From NCBI GenBank assembly GCA_031265535.1, contig JAISCO010000086.1, positions 1-16,969 on the forward strand: a DNA stretch of 16,969 bases, written 5' to 3'. Position 1 is the stretch's first letter, and each line of letters starts with the position of its first letter. A model generated the notes under the pieces. It saw only the letters and a list, made by a program, of their open reading frames with translations. It searched no databases and was not told the origin of the DNA. Position numbers and translations under genes: made by a program. This document shows positions 1 to 6,034 of the stretch, in pieces. Source of the DNA: Spirochaetaceae bacterium (GTDB lineage Bacteria > Spirochaetota > Spirochaetia > Treponematales > Breznakiellaceae).

Positions 1-136
1 TACATCCCGAAAAGAGGATGGCAAGCGAAAAAAGAAGCGTCAGACAGAGGCAAGCGTATCTGCGCGCCGGCGCCGCTAATCCTCTAAAAACGCGGGGGGG
101 GGGGGGGTAAAATGATTTGTTTTTCAAGTTTTTCAT
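1..136 (-). CDS. N-terminus of a lipoprotein with a C14 tract in its early codons (partial, runs off window)
   Basis: The minus strand has an ATG at 136-134 preceded by a strong Shine-Dalgarno AAGGAG (143-148, 6-base spacing). The frame stays open to the window edge, 45 codons. It reads MKNLKNKSFY, then four prolines and an arginine encoded largely by a C14 tract, then a basic stretch (residues ~15-26) and a classic lipoprotein signal: RRYACLCLTLLFSLAILFSGC, whose hydrophobic core runs into the lipobox LFSGC (Cys at positions 4-2). The mature protein lies outside the window, so its role is unknown; it should be lipid-anchored in the envelope. The tract sits between the start codon and the signal peptide, so a one-base length change would abolish secretion and translation of the mature part. 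At the present length (14) the gene is in frame (ON). Evidence for start and signal is direct; phase variation is inferred. Confidence 0.72.
   Translation of the reverse strand, partial: MKNLKNKSFYPPPPRVFRGLAAPARRYACLCLTLLFSLAILFSGC
94..107. repeat. G14 homopolymer (C14 in the lipoprotein coding strand)
   Basis: Fourteen consecutive G on the plus strand. It lies inside codons ~11-15 of the lipoprotein gene. Tracts of this length are slippage-prone in spirochaetes and other bacteria with contingency loci. A second tract of the same length occurs at 11407-11420. Confidence 0.95.
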
Positions 137-142
137 ATAAAG

Positions 143-148
143 CTCCTT
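143..148 (-). promoter_or_regulatory. Shine-Dalgarno site of the 1-136 lipoprotein
   Basis: On the minus strand this is AAGGAG, six bases before the ATG at 136. It decides the start codon upstream of the homopolymer, which places the tract inside the coding sequence rather than in the leader. Confidence 0.8.
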
Positions 149-172
149 AGTAAGAAAAATTACTTAGCAATT

Positions 173-203
173 ACAATATTGCGCTTTTGAAAAAAAATGT
201 CAA
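173..203 (-). promoter_or_regulatory. Candidate promoter for the lipoprotein gene
   Basis: The minus strand has a perfect -35 TTGACA at 198-203. A weaker -10 TATTGT lies at 173-178 after a long 19-base spacer that begins with eight T. The start codon follows about 37 bases downstream. The -10 is uncertain. Confidence 0.35.
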
Positions 204-237
204 GTGTCCGCATTGCCTAAATTAATCTAGCCGAAAA

Positions 238-330
238 GAGGTAAAAAGGAAAAAGGAAAAGGGAAAAAGGAGCAATGAACAATTAGCAGTGAGGAATGAG
301 GAATGAAGAATGAAGAATGAGGAATGAAGT
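238..330. repeat. Polypurine plus gaa/gag-aatga interspersed repeat
   Basis: A purine-rich run of the aaaaagga type is followed by iterations such as caattagcagtgaggaatga and gaatgaagaatga. The same block recurs at 1353-1506, 4578-4732 and, inverted, at 7125-7178, 9312-9354, 12377-12418 and 12558-12614. The remaining spacer 331-453 shows no gene or clear signal. Confidence 0.75.
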
Positions 331-453
331 CGAATAAGTTTTTAAGAGACCCCCTCTTTACTCTTTCCTTCTTCGACTTTGAAGAAAAAATATTCTTCTT
401 CCGGTCTCCAGTCCGCTACCCACAGTTTGAAAGATGTCAAGACAATAAGCGAG

Positions 454-1041
454 TCAGTCCAGATATTCGATGACCTTGTACCCATAAACTACAACACCTT
501 TGCTATTACAAATGTTGAGTAAGAAAAAGGCCGGCCTTGTTGCTTGAGTTTGGCAAATATCATTGCTCGTGAGTATATCTCGTGCGTCATCATCATCGGC
601 TTCGTCCATGAGGCCGTCGTATACAGCCGTGTCAAAAGCTCTCCTGATGTCAACCGCATTGAGCGCCTGTGAGCAGCCGTTCAAGGGAAGCATACGCATA
701 CGAGTCTTGTTCGGGCCTATCGTAACCAGGGCTCCCTGTTCAATTTCGGCGGCGAATTGCCGCAGGATGGATACGATCGGTGTGGCGGTACTGTCTGGAA
801 ACAAATCGTCTATGCGAATTTGTATAACGCTGGGCCTGCCGGCACGAGTAACGGCAAGCAGAAAACCAAAGTCAAGATCATGGGTAAAAACAGCAAAACC
901 GTGATTTGCGGCATAGTCCATTATTTCACCGTCCGGGGCATCCGTTGCGCCAATGGCTGACCAGTGAACCGCTTCAATATGGCTGGGTAAGAAAAAATCA
1001 ACACAAATCAGGGAAAGATTCATGTCGATAAGTAATTTCAT
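454..1041 (-). CDS. DUF5615 PIN-like toxin-type protein with C-terminal extension
   Basis: The chosen start is MKLLIDMN at 1041, whose ATG overlaps the TGA of the upstream DUF433 gene (ATGA); a longer in-frame ORF from 1080 is ignored. Residues 1-120 match the DUF5615 PIN-like fold, with acidic positions D6 (LLIDMN), D37/E39, and D55/D57 in THDLDFG, ending in the usual TRMRMLPL. Family members are VapC-like and are thought to act as RNase toxins neutralised by the adjacent DUF433 protein. The protein is 195 aa, while family members are normally about 110-120 aa. Residues 121-195 are an unrecognised tail containing an acidic DEADDDD patch, possibly read-through into former spacer or another gene remnant. 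Family assignment is good; the toxin role is inferred from family and context. Confidence 0.8.
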   Translation of the reverse strand: MKLLIDMNLSLICVDFFLPSHIEAVHWSAIGATDAPDGEIMDYAANHGFAVFTHDLDFGFLLAVTRAGRPSVIQIRIDDLFPDSTATPIVSILRQFAAEIEQGALVTIGPNKTRMRMLPLNGCSQALNAVDIRRAFDTAVYDGLMDEADDDDARDILTSNDICQTQATRPAFFLLNICNSKGVVVYGYKVIEYLD

Positions 1042-1274
1042 GCAGGGGTCAGCGCGATTTCCCGTTCGCTTACTCGCCATGCGGCATAACGAAGGGCTTG
1101 CAGAATGTCTTCCCGCTCAAGATAGGGATAGTATACAAGCATTTCGTCAATGGTATGGCCCGCGCCGATTTGGGAAACTATCATGCTTACCGTTACCCGC
1201 ATACCCCGGATACAGGGCTTGCCACACATAACGGCGGGGTTTTGGGTTATCCGGTCAAAGAGTTCATCAAACAT
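1038..1274 (-). CDS. DUF433 antitoxin-like protein
   Basis: A 78-aa protein with the DUF433 signature: NPAVMCGKPCIRGMRVTVSMI (residues 12-32), then GHTIDEMLVYYPYLEREDILQAL. This is the small helix-turn-helix-like domain usually encoded directly upstream of DUF5615 genes. The start at 1274 (MFDELF) is chosen because the ORF upstream of it reads through polypurine repeat and encodes nothing family-like. The stop codon overlaps the toxin start by four bases, indicating translational coupling. The likely role is as antitoxin and autoregulator of the pair. No strong ribosome site is visible upstream. Confidence 0.82.
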   Translation of the reverse strand: MFDELFDRITQNPAVMCGKPCIRGMRVTVSMIVSQIGAGHTIDEMLVYYPYLEREDILQALRYAAWRVSEREIALTPA

Positions 1275-1352
1275 AAGAGAACTATAGCGTGAAAACAAAC
1301 AAAAAGCAAGGGATCGCCAACGGGCTTCAGCAATTTTACTTTTAAAAAATTT

Positions 1353-1506
1353 ATGGTAAAAAGGAAGAGGGAAAGAAGGAAGAGGGAAAAAGGAAAAGGG
1401 AAAAGGGAACAAGGAACAATTAGCAATGAGCAATTAGCAGTGAGGAATGAGGAGTAAACAAGGAAAAAGGAAGAATTAACAATGAACAATTAGCAATGAG
1501 GAATGG
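1353..1506. repeat. Polypurine plus caattagcaatgag repeat block
   Basis: A long purine run (aaggaagagggaaa and variants) is followed by several caattagcaatgag/cagtgaggaatgag units. It is the same family as 238-330. It lies directly upstream of the DUF433 gene, so it would sit in that gene's leader or promoter region. Confidence 0.78.
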
Positions 1507-1639
1507 AAGAGGCGGTACAAGCGGTTAAGGCGTAATTTGCGAAGTGTAACGAAGCAAATTGGAGTGGAAAGCACTGTTTTTATGGAGCAAAAATGCGCCC
1601 AAAAACGAAAAAGCAAAGACCAAAGCAAAGACCGCCTGC

Positions 1640-1806
1640 CAGCCGCGTATGCAAGCGCTGTTTTCGGGATGCTAACGCGGAGCGTATGAAAACCCGCTGG
1701 CGGGCTTCCGGGATGCCGGCGCGGAGCGCATGAGAACCCGCTGGCGGGCTTCCGGGATGCCGGCGCGGAGCGCATGAGAACCCGCTGGCGGGCGCGGAGC
1801 GCATGT
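1640..1806. repeat. GC-rich REP-like array, 44-bp tandem units
   Basis: Two nearly identical 44-bp units (1691-1734 and 1735-1778) are followed by a shortened third (1779-1806). Each contains the small palindrome cccgctggcggg and the arm gcggagcgcatg. A related unit at 1660-1690 has gctaacgcggagcgtatg. The same core is found at 4970-5113 and, inverted, at 9159-9310. The array is open in reverse-strand frames, giving spurious peptides of the PASGFSCAP type. It ends about 60 bases before rplM. Confidence 0.85.
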
Positions 1807-1828
1807 GCCTCCATGGCAAATGGGGGGG

Positions 1829-1858
1829 TTGACCTTTTTGGGGGGGGTATGTCAGAAT
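1829..1858 (+). promoter_or_regulatory. Candidate rplM-operon promoter with G8 in the spacer
   Basis: TTGACC (1829-1834, 5/6 to consensus) and CAGAAT (1853-1858, 4/6) are 18 bases apart. A run of eight G (1840-1847) occupies the spacer and a run of seven G (1822-1828) abuts the -35. Transcription would start almost at the rplM ATG (1867), leaving little or no leader, which fits the absence of a Shine-Dalgarno site. Confidence 0.4.
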
Positions 1859-1866
1859 ATTTTTCT

Positions 1867-2295
1867 ATGAAAACTATTTTTGTGAAACCGGCGGACGCTG
1901 TGCGGAAGTGGTTCGTTATTGATGCCGAGGGGAAGCCCCTGGGGCGGCTGGCGGCCAAGACGGCTGCTATAGTCCGCGGAAAAGAAAAGGCGGTGTTTGC
2001 GCCCCATCATGAGCTGGGCGATTATGTTGTGCTTATAAACGCGGATAAAGTTACGGTAAGCGGACGGAAATACGAAGAAAAGTTGTATCACCATCACACA
2101 GGTTTTCCGGGTGGTCTTAAAACCCAGACGTATAAACAGCTTTCTAAACGACATCCCGCCGCGCCGCTGGAAGCCGCCATTCGCGGAATGCTTCCTAAGG
2201 GCCCATTGGGCAGAAAGATATTCAATAATGTGAAAATATACGCGGGCAGTGAGCATCCGCACGCCGCGCAGAATCCTGAAAAAATTGATTTTTAA
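1867..2295 (+). CDS. rplM: 50S ribosomal protein L13
   Basis: A 142-aa protein, the same length as E. coli L13. It starts MKTIFVKPADAVRKWFVIDA and carries the family segments GKPLGRLA, KEKAVFAPHHELGDYVVLINA, and the C-terminal RGMLPKGPLGR and HPHAAQNP. It is an early-assembling large-subunit protein that binds 23S rRNA. The ATG at 1867 is chosen on homology; an in-frame ATG at 1849 would add six residues not usual for L13, and further upstream the frame runs through repeat DNA. No good ribosome site precedes either start. It is the first gene of a co-directional run with rpsI 38 bases downstream, the usual L13-S9 pairing. Confidence 0.97.
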   Translation: MKTIFVKPADAVRKWFVIDAEGKPLGRLAAKTAAIVRGKEKAVFAPHHELGDYVVLINADKVTVSGRKYEEKLYHHHTGFPGGLKTQTYKQLSKRHPAAPLEAAIRGMLPKGPLGRKIFNNVKIYAGSEHPHAAQNPEKIDF

Positions 2296-2333
2296 CGGAT
2301 GCATAGACGGCTTTTTGTCTAAAGAGGTATGTT

Positions 2334-2726
2334 GTGATTAGAAATCTTGGTATTGGAACCGGCAGGCGAAAAACATCTGTTGCCCGCGTTTATGTGCGCG
2401 ACGGCAGTGGAAATATCACCATAAACGGCAGAGTTTTGAATGAATATTTTCCGCGGGGCGAACACGTTAATATCGTGCGTTCCCCTCTGATGGTAACCGC
2501 CGGCGAAAGTAAATTTGATGTGCTTATCAATGTGTATGGCGGCGGTATAAACGGTCAGGCCGGCGCTTGCCGCCATGGACTTGCGCGCGCATTATGTCAG
2601 GTTGACGAGAATAATTACTCAAGTTTGCGGAGTAACGGCTTCCTAACACGCGACAGCCGTATGGTTGAACGTAAAAAGTACGGTCAAGCCGGCGCCCGCA
2701 GACGCTTTCAATTCTCTAAACGCTAG
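2334..2726 (+). CDS. rpsI: 30S ribosomal protein S9
   Basis: A 130-aa protein beginning at GTG 2334 with Shine-Dalgarno AAAGAGG (2321-2327) six bases upstream. Family features are GTGRRKTSVARVYVR near the N-terminus, GGGINGQAGACRHGLARAL in the middle, and the basic tail that reaches the P-site, ending RRRFQFSKR. It forms the standard operon pair with rplM. The nearby ATG at 2329 is followed at once by a stop (ATG TTG TGA), so GTG is the start. Confidence 0.97.
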   Translation: MIRNLGIGTGRRKTSVARVYVRDGSGNITINGRVLNEYFPRGEHVNIVRSPLMVTAGESKFDVLINVYGGGINGQAGACRHGLARALCQVDENNYSSLRSNGFLTRDSRMVERKKYGQAGARRRFQFSKR

Positions 2727-2921
2727 CAGCCTGCTGCGCTTGTGGGTTTTGCTGTTCACCTGCGGTGAATTTGCCACAAAAACTACAGCCGGCTGCTTGG
2801 GTGGAATATTCAAGTTTTGCCGGGGACAATGTTTTCGCGCTTAACTGGTTCTGAAATCGACGCGTTTTTAAAACTTTTGGAGTAACAGACTGCTCTATGA
2901 TTTGGGGGCGGCGCCTATACA
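2727..2921 (+). other. Spacer between rpsI and recX, possibly a decayed recX N-terminal segment
   Basis: A 195-base stretch without an intact gene. Two short frame fragments resemble the beta-rich N-terminal part found in many RecX proteins: GDNVFALNWF (frame of 2762) and SEIDAFLKLLE ending at a TAA in the recX frame (stop at 2883-2885). They overlap, so both cannot be original. No terminator-like hairpin with a T run is evident, consistent with read-through from rpsI to recX. The remnant idea is weak. Confidence 0.25.
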
Positions 2922-3401
2922 ATGAAGCTGGGCGGCAGATCTGATAGCAAACATCCTAAGCCGGATATATTGCAGTACGCTTTGCATCTCATATCCCGTG
3001 CCGAACAATTCAGCGCGGGACTTTTGTTAAAACTTCAAAAAAAAGGCTATAGCAGAGCCGATGCTGAGGCAGTCATTGGTGAATTGAGCGTAACCGGAAT
3101 GTTGGATGACGCGCGTTATGCGCGCCTCTGGCTGGGTTTGCGGATAAAACACCGATCGGCGTCTCCCCGTGAGTTATTATCCGCCATTTGCGGTAAAGGG
3201 CTAAAACGCGACATCGCGTCTGCGGCGTTAAAAGAGGCGTTAGACGAGTGCGGGGATACTGCCGGAAGCCATGAACTTGCGTTGCTGCGCCGTTTTATCG
3301 CAAAGAACGGGCTTGGCGAATTAACCGCTGCCAATTTGCGAAAAAGACTGCGTTTTGAAGGTTTTAGCCCTGAAGTTTTGGATTGTTTAGCTGATGAGTA
3401 A
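2922..3401 (+). CDS. recX: RecX family regulatory protein
   Basis: A 159-aa, helix-rich protein, close in length to E. coli RecX (166 aa). Three-helix RecX repeats are visible: ILQYALHLISRAEQFSAGLLL then KLQKKGYSRADAEAVIGEL; GMLDDARYARLWLGLRI with RELLSAICGKGLKRDIASAAL; and a C-terminal LRKRLRFEGFSPEVLDCL. RecX binds RecA filaments and limits recombinase activity in the cytoplasm. The ATG at 2922 lacks a clear ribosome site and is preceded by in-frame stops (TAA 2883, TGA further on), so an N-terminally longer protein is not possible in this sequence. Its stop overlaps the start of the acylphosphatase gene by eight bases. Confidence 0.85.
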   Translation: MKLGGRSDSKHPKPDILQYALHLISRAEQFSAGLLLKLQKKGYSRADAEAVIGELSVTGMLDDARYARLWLGLRIKHRSASPRELLSAICGKGLKRDIASAALKEALDECGDTAGSHELALLRRFIAKNGLGELTAANLRKRLRFEGFSPEVLDCLADE

Positions 3402-3708
3402 CTTTGTTTGCAAGGAAAAAACTATTGCCCGCGCCGCCTTTGACGCGATTGTCCATGGACACGTTCAGCACGTAGGTTTTCGTTATTACGCGTGCGCCGA
3501 AGCGGAATCTCTGGGCATTTCCGGCTGGATTCGCAACAATCCGGGCGGTGAAGTAGAAATCCGGGCGGAAGGCGAAACCGGAAAGCTAAAAAAATTTCTT
3601 TTGTGGCTTAATAAAGGCCCGCCGCACGGCAGAGTTGATTCCGTGAATGTTCATTGGCGTGAGGCTCAGGGAACATATAAAGGTTTTGTGGTGGACTATG
3701 ACTTATGA
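3394..3708 (+). CDS. acyP: Acylphosphatase
   Basis: A 104-aa protein with the acylphosphatase fold. The signature GHVQHVGFRYYA carries the phosphate-binding Arg30, and GISGWIRNNPGGEVEI carries catalytic Asn48. It hydrolyses carboxyl-phosphate bonds of acyl phosphates in the cytoplasm. The ATG at 3394 lies inside the end of recX (eight-base overlap), and its stop TGA overlaps the ATG of the next gene, so translation of the three genes is probably coupled. The first ~12 residues are an N-terminal addition compared with minimal (~90 aa) family members. Confidence 0.93.
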   Translation: MSNFVCKEKTIARAAFDAIVHGHVQHVGFRYYACAEAESLGISGWIRNNPGGEVEIRAEGETGKLKKFLLWLNKGPPHGRVDSVNVHWREAQGTYKGFVVDYDL

Positions 3709-4568
3709 GAAATAAGCCGCCGCTGCTCATATTCCTTTTTTTGTTTAGCATACAGTTTGCCGCCCCATTAGATTTTATCATGCAGGGCGGGATAGATTAC
3801 TCATCGTATCCCCAAGACAACAAAAGTCACGCGGGGGATGTCTTTAAGCCGGAACTTTTGCCTGTCGGCCAGCTTACGCTTAAAGATGATTTCGCGAGGA
3901 TGCACAGCACAAGGCTGTATAATTATAACATAAGTTTAAGCCGCGACCCAATCTGGCGTTACACAGCTTTGGGCGATATAGGCTATTATTTGGGAAATAT
4001 CAATATAGGAGTAGGTTTTTTTACCGGTATAAGTAATTTTACGTTTGAACACATTGATATTGGTTTTTCGGGACGGGCGGGCATTGGATTTCCGGGCATA
4101 TTTATAGCGAACGCCGGTTTTGCATCCAGCGTGAATGAGATAAGCGATACCGGAACCGCCGCGCGCCGGTTGATCACCGCCCAAGTTGGTTTTTGGCTGC
4201 CTCATATTTTTTTCACTTTTGATTTGCAAATTAAAGATTATTTTGAGCAAGTTACTAGAACCACGGATATCAATGACAGCCGTACAAGATACAAGGGTTC
4301 TATGGAGATTTTTTCAAAAAATGTTCCATACCGTCTGCGTTTTTCGTTTGGCTGGCAGGTCTCCAGCCGCGCTGTAAATGTATCCGGCTCTTCGGAAAGA
4401 TCCGTTTACAGCATATTTATTCCCGGTTTTTATTTTTATAACCAGGTAAAAAGCACCTTTGCGTGGTTTGTTGAAGGGGAAATGCCTTTCAACAATTATG
4501 ATATTAAAGATATAAAAGTATTTTACAACGCTTCTATAGGACTTATTTTCTCGTATCCTGAAAGTTAG
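3705..4568 (+). CDS. Predicted outer-membrane beta-barrel protein, spirochaetal
   Basis: A 287-aa protein with a signal peptide (MRNKPP then LLIFLFLFSIQFAA, cleavage near residue 20). After it come alternating hydrophobic/polar strands rich in aromatic residues (IGYYLGNINIGVGFFTGI, AQVGFWLPHIFFTFDL, FYFYNQVKSTFAWFVEGEM), typical of membrane beta-strands. The end, ASIGLIFSYPES, lacks a terminal aromatic. I do not recognise a named family. The ATG overlaps the acyP stop (ATGA), making it the last gene of the rplM operon run. A pore or structural envelope role is inferred from topology alone. Confidence 0.7.
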   Translation: MRNKPPLLIFLFLFSIQFAAPLDFIMQGGIDYSSYPQDNKSHAGDVFKPELLPVGQLTLKDDFARMHSTRLYNYNISLSRDPIWRYTALGDIGYYLGNINIGVGFFTGISNFTFEHIDIGFSGRAGIGFPGIFIANAGFASSVNEISDTGTAARRLITAQVGFWLPHIFFTFDLQIKDYFEQVTRTTDINDSRTRYKGSMEIFSKNVPYRLRFSFGWQVSSRAVNVSGSSERSVYSIFIPGFYFYNQVKSTFAWFVEGEMPFNNYDIKDIKVFYNASIGLIFSYPES

Positions 4569-4577
4569 CGGCGCCCT

Positions 4578-4732
4578 ATTAGCAATTAGCAATGAGGAAT
4601 GAGGAGTGAAGGAAGAAGTAAAAAGGAAAAGGGAAAAAATTAGCAGTGAGGAGTGAGAAGTGAAAAAAAGGTAAGAGGGAAAAAGGAAAAAGGAAATTAG
4701 CAATTAACAATTAGCAGTGAGGAGTGAGAAGT
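4578..4732. repeat. Polypurine/attagcaatgagg repeat block
   Basis: Same family as 238-330 and 1353-1506, here placed 10 bases after the outer-membrane protein stop: attagcaatgaggaatgag units, then aaaaggaaaagggaaa runs, then the pattern again. No intrinsic terminator separates it from the preceding gene. Confidence 0.78.
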
Positions 4733-4739
4733 GTTCAAG

Positions 4740-4797
4740 AGGGGGCGCTGTTTCCATACATCATCGGCCAACCGTAGCCTTCTTGCCCGCGCCCCCT
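4740..4797. repeat. 58-bp segment bounded by 9-bp inverted repeats
   Basis: AGGGGGCGC (4740-4748) is exactly complementary to GCGCCCCCT (4789-4797), with 40 bases between. It could be a small inserted element or a long hairpin; no coding or RNA family is recognised. Confidence 0.5.
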
Positions 4798-4808
4798 GCG
4801 CTACAAAG

Positions 4809-4828
4809 GTTTTTGCTTTTGCAAAAAC
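4809..4828. terminator. A/T-rich hairpin, possible weak terminator
   Basis: GTTTTTGC, loop TTTT, GCAAAAAC forms an 8-bp perfect stem. It lies between two convergent genes (outer-membrane protein on plus, glycosidase on minus). There is no long T run after it on either strand, so termination would be weak. The following 4829-4924 contains a stretch (ctacccccacccatta) also present in reverse near 12415 and otherwise nothing recognised. Confidence 0.3.
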
Positions 4829-4924
4829 GCTTTTCCACTACCCCCACCCATTAACAATAATTGCTGGATTGCGCCATAAATGGTGGCACAGATTGCCGGA
4901 ATGGAAGTAAGCCCTTGAACGCTG

Positions 4925-6034
4925 CTATCGACCTGAACGCTGTTCCGCCCCCAACGAGGGGCGGCAAGCTGCTAACGCGGAGCGTATGTAAAACCCGCTG
5001 GCGGGCGAAGTGAACGCTGCTCCGCCGCCAACGAGCGGCGGCAAGACGCTAACGCGGAGCGTATGTAAACCCACTGGCGGGCGCGGAGCGCATGTAAACC
5101 CGCTGGCGGGGCGGATGCCTAGGCAGGTGGCGACGGCGCGTTCATTTCCTGCGATACCGCCATGTACCGGTCTATTTATAATACGGGCTGTACCGCTGTT
5201 GTTTATGTCCAGCGCGAGAGCGCTTGAGCCGCCGCCGTCCATTAAAATGCCGTTTTCCGCGCCCAAAGCAAGAAGCAAACGCCCGGTTTCCCGCTCTGTC
5301 GCGCCAATACTGCCCAAACGGCGGCCGTCTATCACAAGCAGATAGAGCGTAAAACCCTTAGCGGATACACCGGCGGCACTGCGCGGGTGCCGCGGCTCGT
5401 GCCGTTTTGTCTTGTTGGCGGACCCACGTTCCACCAAAACACCATTTTCCAATATAGTGTAGAAACCGCCGACAGCGTGGCGGACACCGGCAAAATCAAT
5501 ATTTTCGTGCTGCGGCGCTACGGCGGCGCGCCCGTCGTTATAAAACAACAATGCGCTGTAACGCGAATTCGGAAGACTGACGAGTTTGCCGTTTGAGACA
5601 AAAACGCCGGTTAAAATGCGGCCTTCACCTATTTTATCCGATACAGGCGAAAAAGGCCCCGCGTTCATGGCGGCGATACAACCATACTGAGCGGCAAAAC
5701 CACTCACGGTAACAGAGGGCAGACCCTCAGTCCGCGAATTTTCATCAGCCTCATTTACAATGACTTCAAGATTTTCATCCGCTAAATTGACGCGTAGCGC
5801 CCAGAATTCCAAGCGTGGATATTTGATTTTTCCGGAACTAAGCGCAAGACCTGCGCATAATTCCTGCCATTGCGGGACAAAACCATCAATTTGCCGAGAT
5901 ATGACGGTAGTAATGCCTGACTGACGCGGAACTGAGGCGCAGGACGAGGCCAAAAAAAGAATAATTGAAACGGAAAGCAGCGAGCGCGTTGTAAAATGGA
6001 CTGTGGAACTATAGTTACGGCGTAGGGAAAGCAT
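4925..6034 (-). CDS. Phosphodiester glycosidase (NAGPA-domain) lipoprotein with repeat-derived C-terminus
   Basis: A 369-aa protein. The N-terminus SLLSVSIILFLASSCASVP looks like a lipoprotein signal (Cys32). The body matches the NAGPA/phosphodiester glycosidase fold: AAMNAGPFSP, VFVSNGKLVSLPN, HAVGGFYTILENG, RSAAGVSAKGFTLYLLVIDGR, and the hallmark GILMDGGGSSALAL (DGGGSS 266-271), ending GNERAVATCLGI at 307. Relatives remove masking sugar-phosphate groups or act on cell-surface polysaccharide. From residue 308 to the end (62 residues, 4928-5113) the sequence is encoded by the GC-rich REP-like repeats (PASGFTCAP, GLHTLRVSV), so the original stop was lost and a repeat tail added. The start overlaps the preceding SPOR gene by 20 bases, implying an operon. 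Confidence 0.85.
   Translation of the reverse strand: MLSLRRNYSSTVHFTTRSLLSVSIILFLASSCASVPRQSGITTVISRQIDGFVPQWQELCAGLALSSGKIKYPRLEFWALRVNLADENLEVIVNEADENSRTEGLPSVTVSGFAAQYGCIAAMNAGPFSPVSDKIGEGRILTGVFVSNGKLVSLPNSRYSALLFYNDGRAAVAPQHENIDFAGVRHAVGGFYTILENGVLVERGSANKTKRHEPRHPRSAAGVSAKGFTLYLLVIDGRRLGSIGATERETGRLLLALGAENGILMDGGGSSALALDINNSGTARIINRPVHGGIAGNERAVATCLGIRPASGFTCAPRPPVGLHTLRVSVLPPLVGGGAAFTSPASGFYIRSALAACRPSLGAEQRSGR
4934..5113. repeat. REP-like array, 77-bp tandem units with covarying hairpins
   Basis: Units begin at 4934 and 5011 (77-bp period), with a third truncated copy to ~5113. Each full unit has a hairpin with conserved loop CAACGA: CCGCCCC/GGGGCGG at 4945-4964 and CCGCCGC/GCGGCGG at 5022-5041. 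The difference between copies is a compensatory C-G to G-C pair. The hairpin is followed by gctaacgcggagcgtatg or cgctaacgcggagcgtatg and the cccgctggcggg palindrome, the same core as at 1660-1806. The array encodes the C-terminus of the glycosidase gene on the minus strand. Confidence 0.85.

Noticed and set aside
94..107. The G14 run as a mere assembly or scaffold artefact.
   Set aside because: It falls exactly in frame between a strong ribosome site/ATG and a lipoprotein signal, and a similar run occurs at another gene end, so a biological tract is more likely; exact length still needs read-level confirmation.
1660..1806. A CRISPR-like array of regular GC-rich units.
   Set aside because: The units are directly adjacent (44-bp tandem) with no unique spacers, and the same core is dispersed singly elsewhere; no cas genes.
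1476..1958. A long minus-strand reading frame over the GC-rich repeats before rplM (PASGFSCAP-type peptides).
   Set aside because: It is entirely repeat DNA plus the reverse strand of the rplM start; no ribosome site or family, and the repeats are open in several frames by composition.
4740..4828. A structured RNA gene in the spacer between convergent genes.
   Set aside because: Inverted repeats are present, but no known RNA family, promoter or terminator could be recognised; kept only as a repeat and a weak hairpin.
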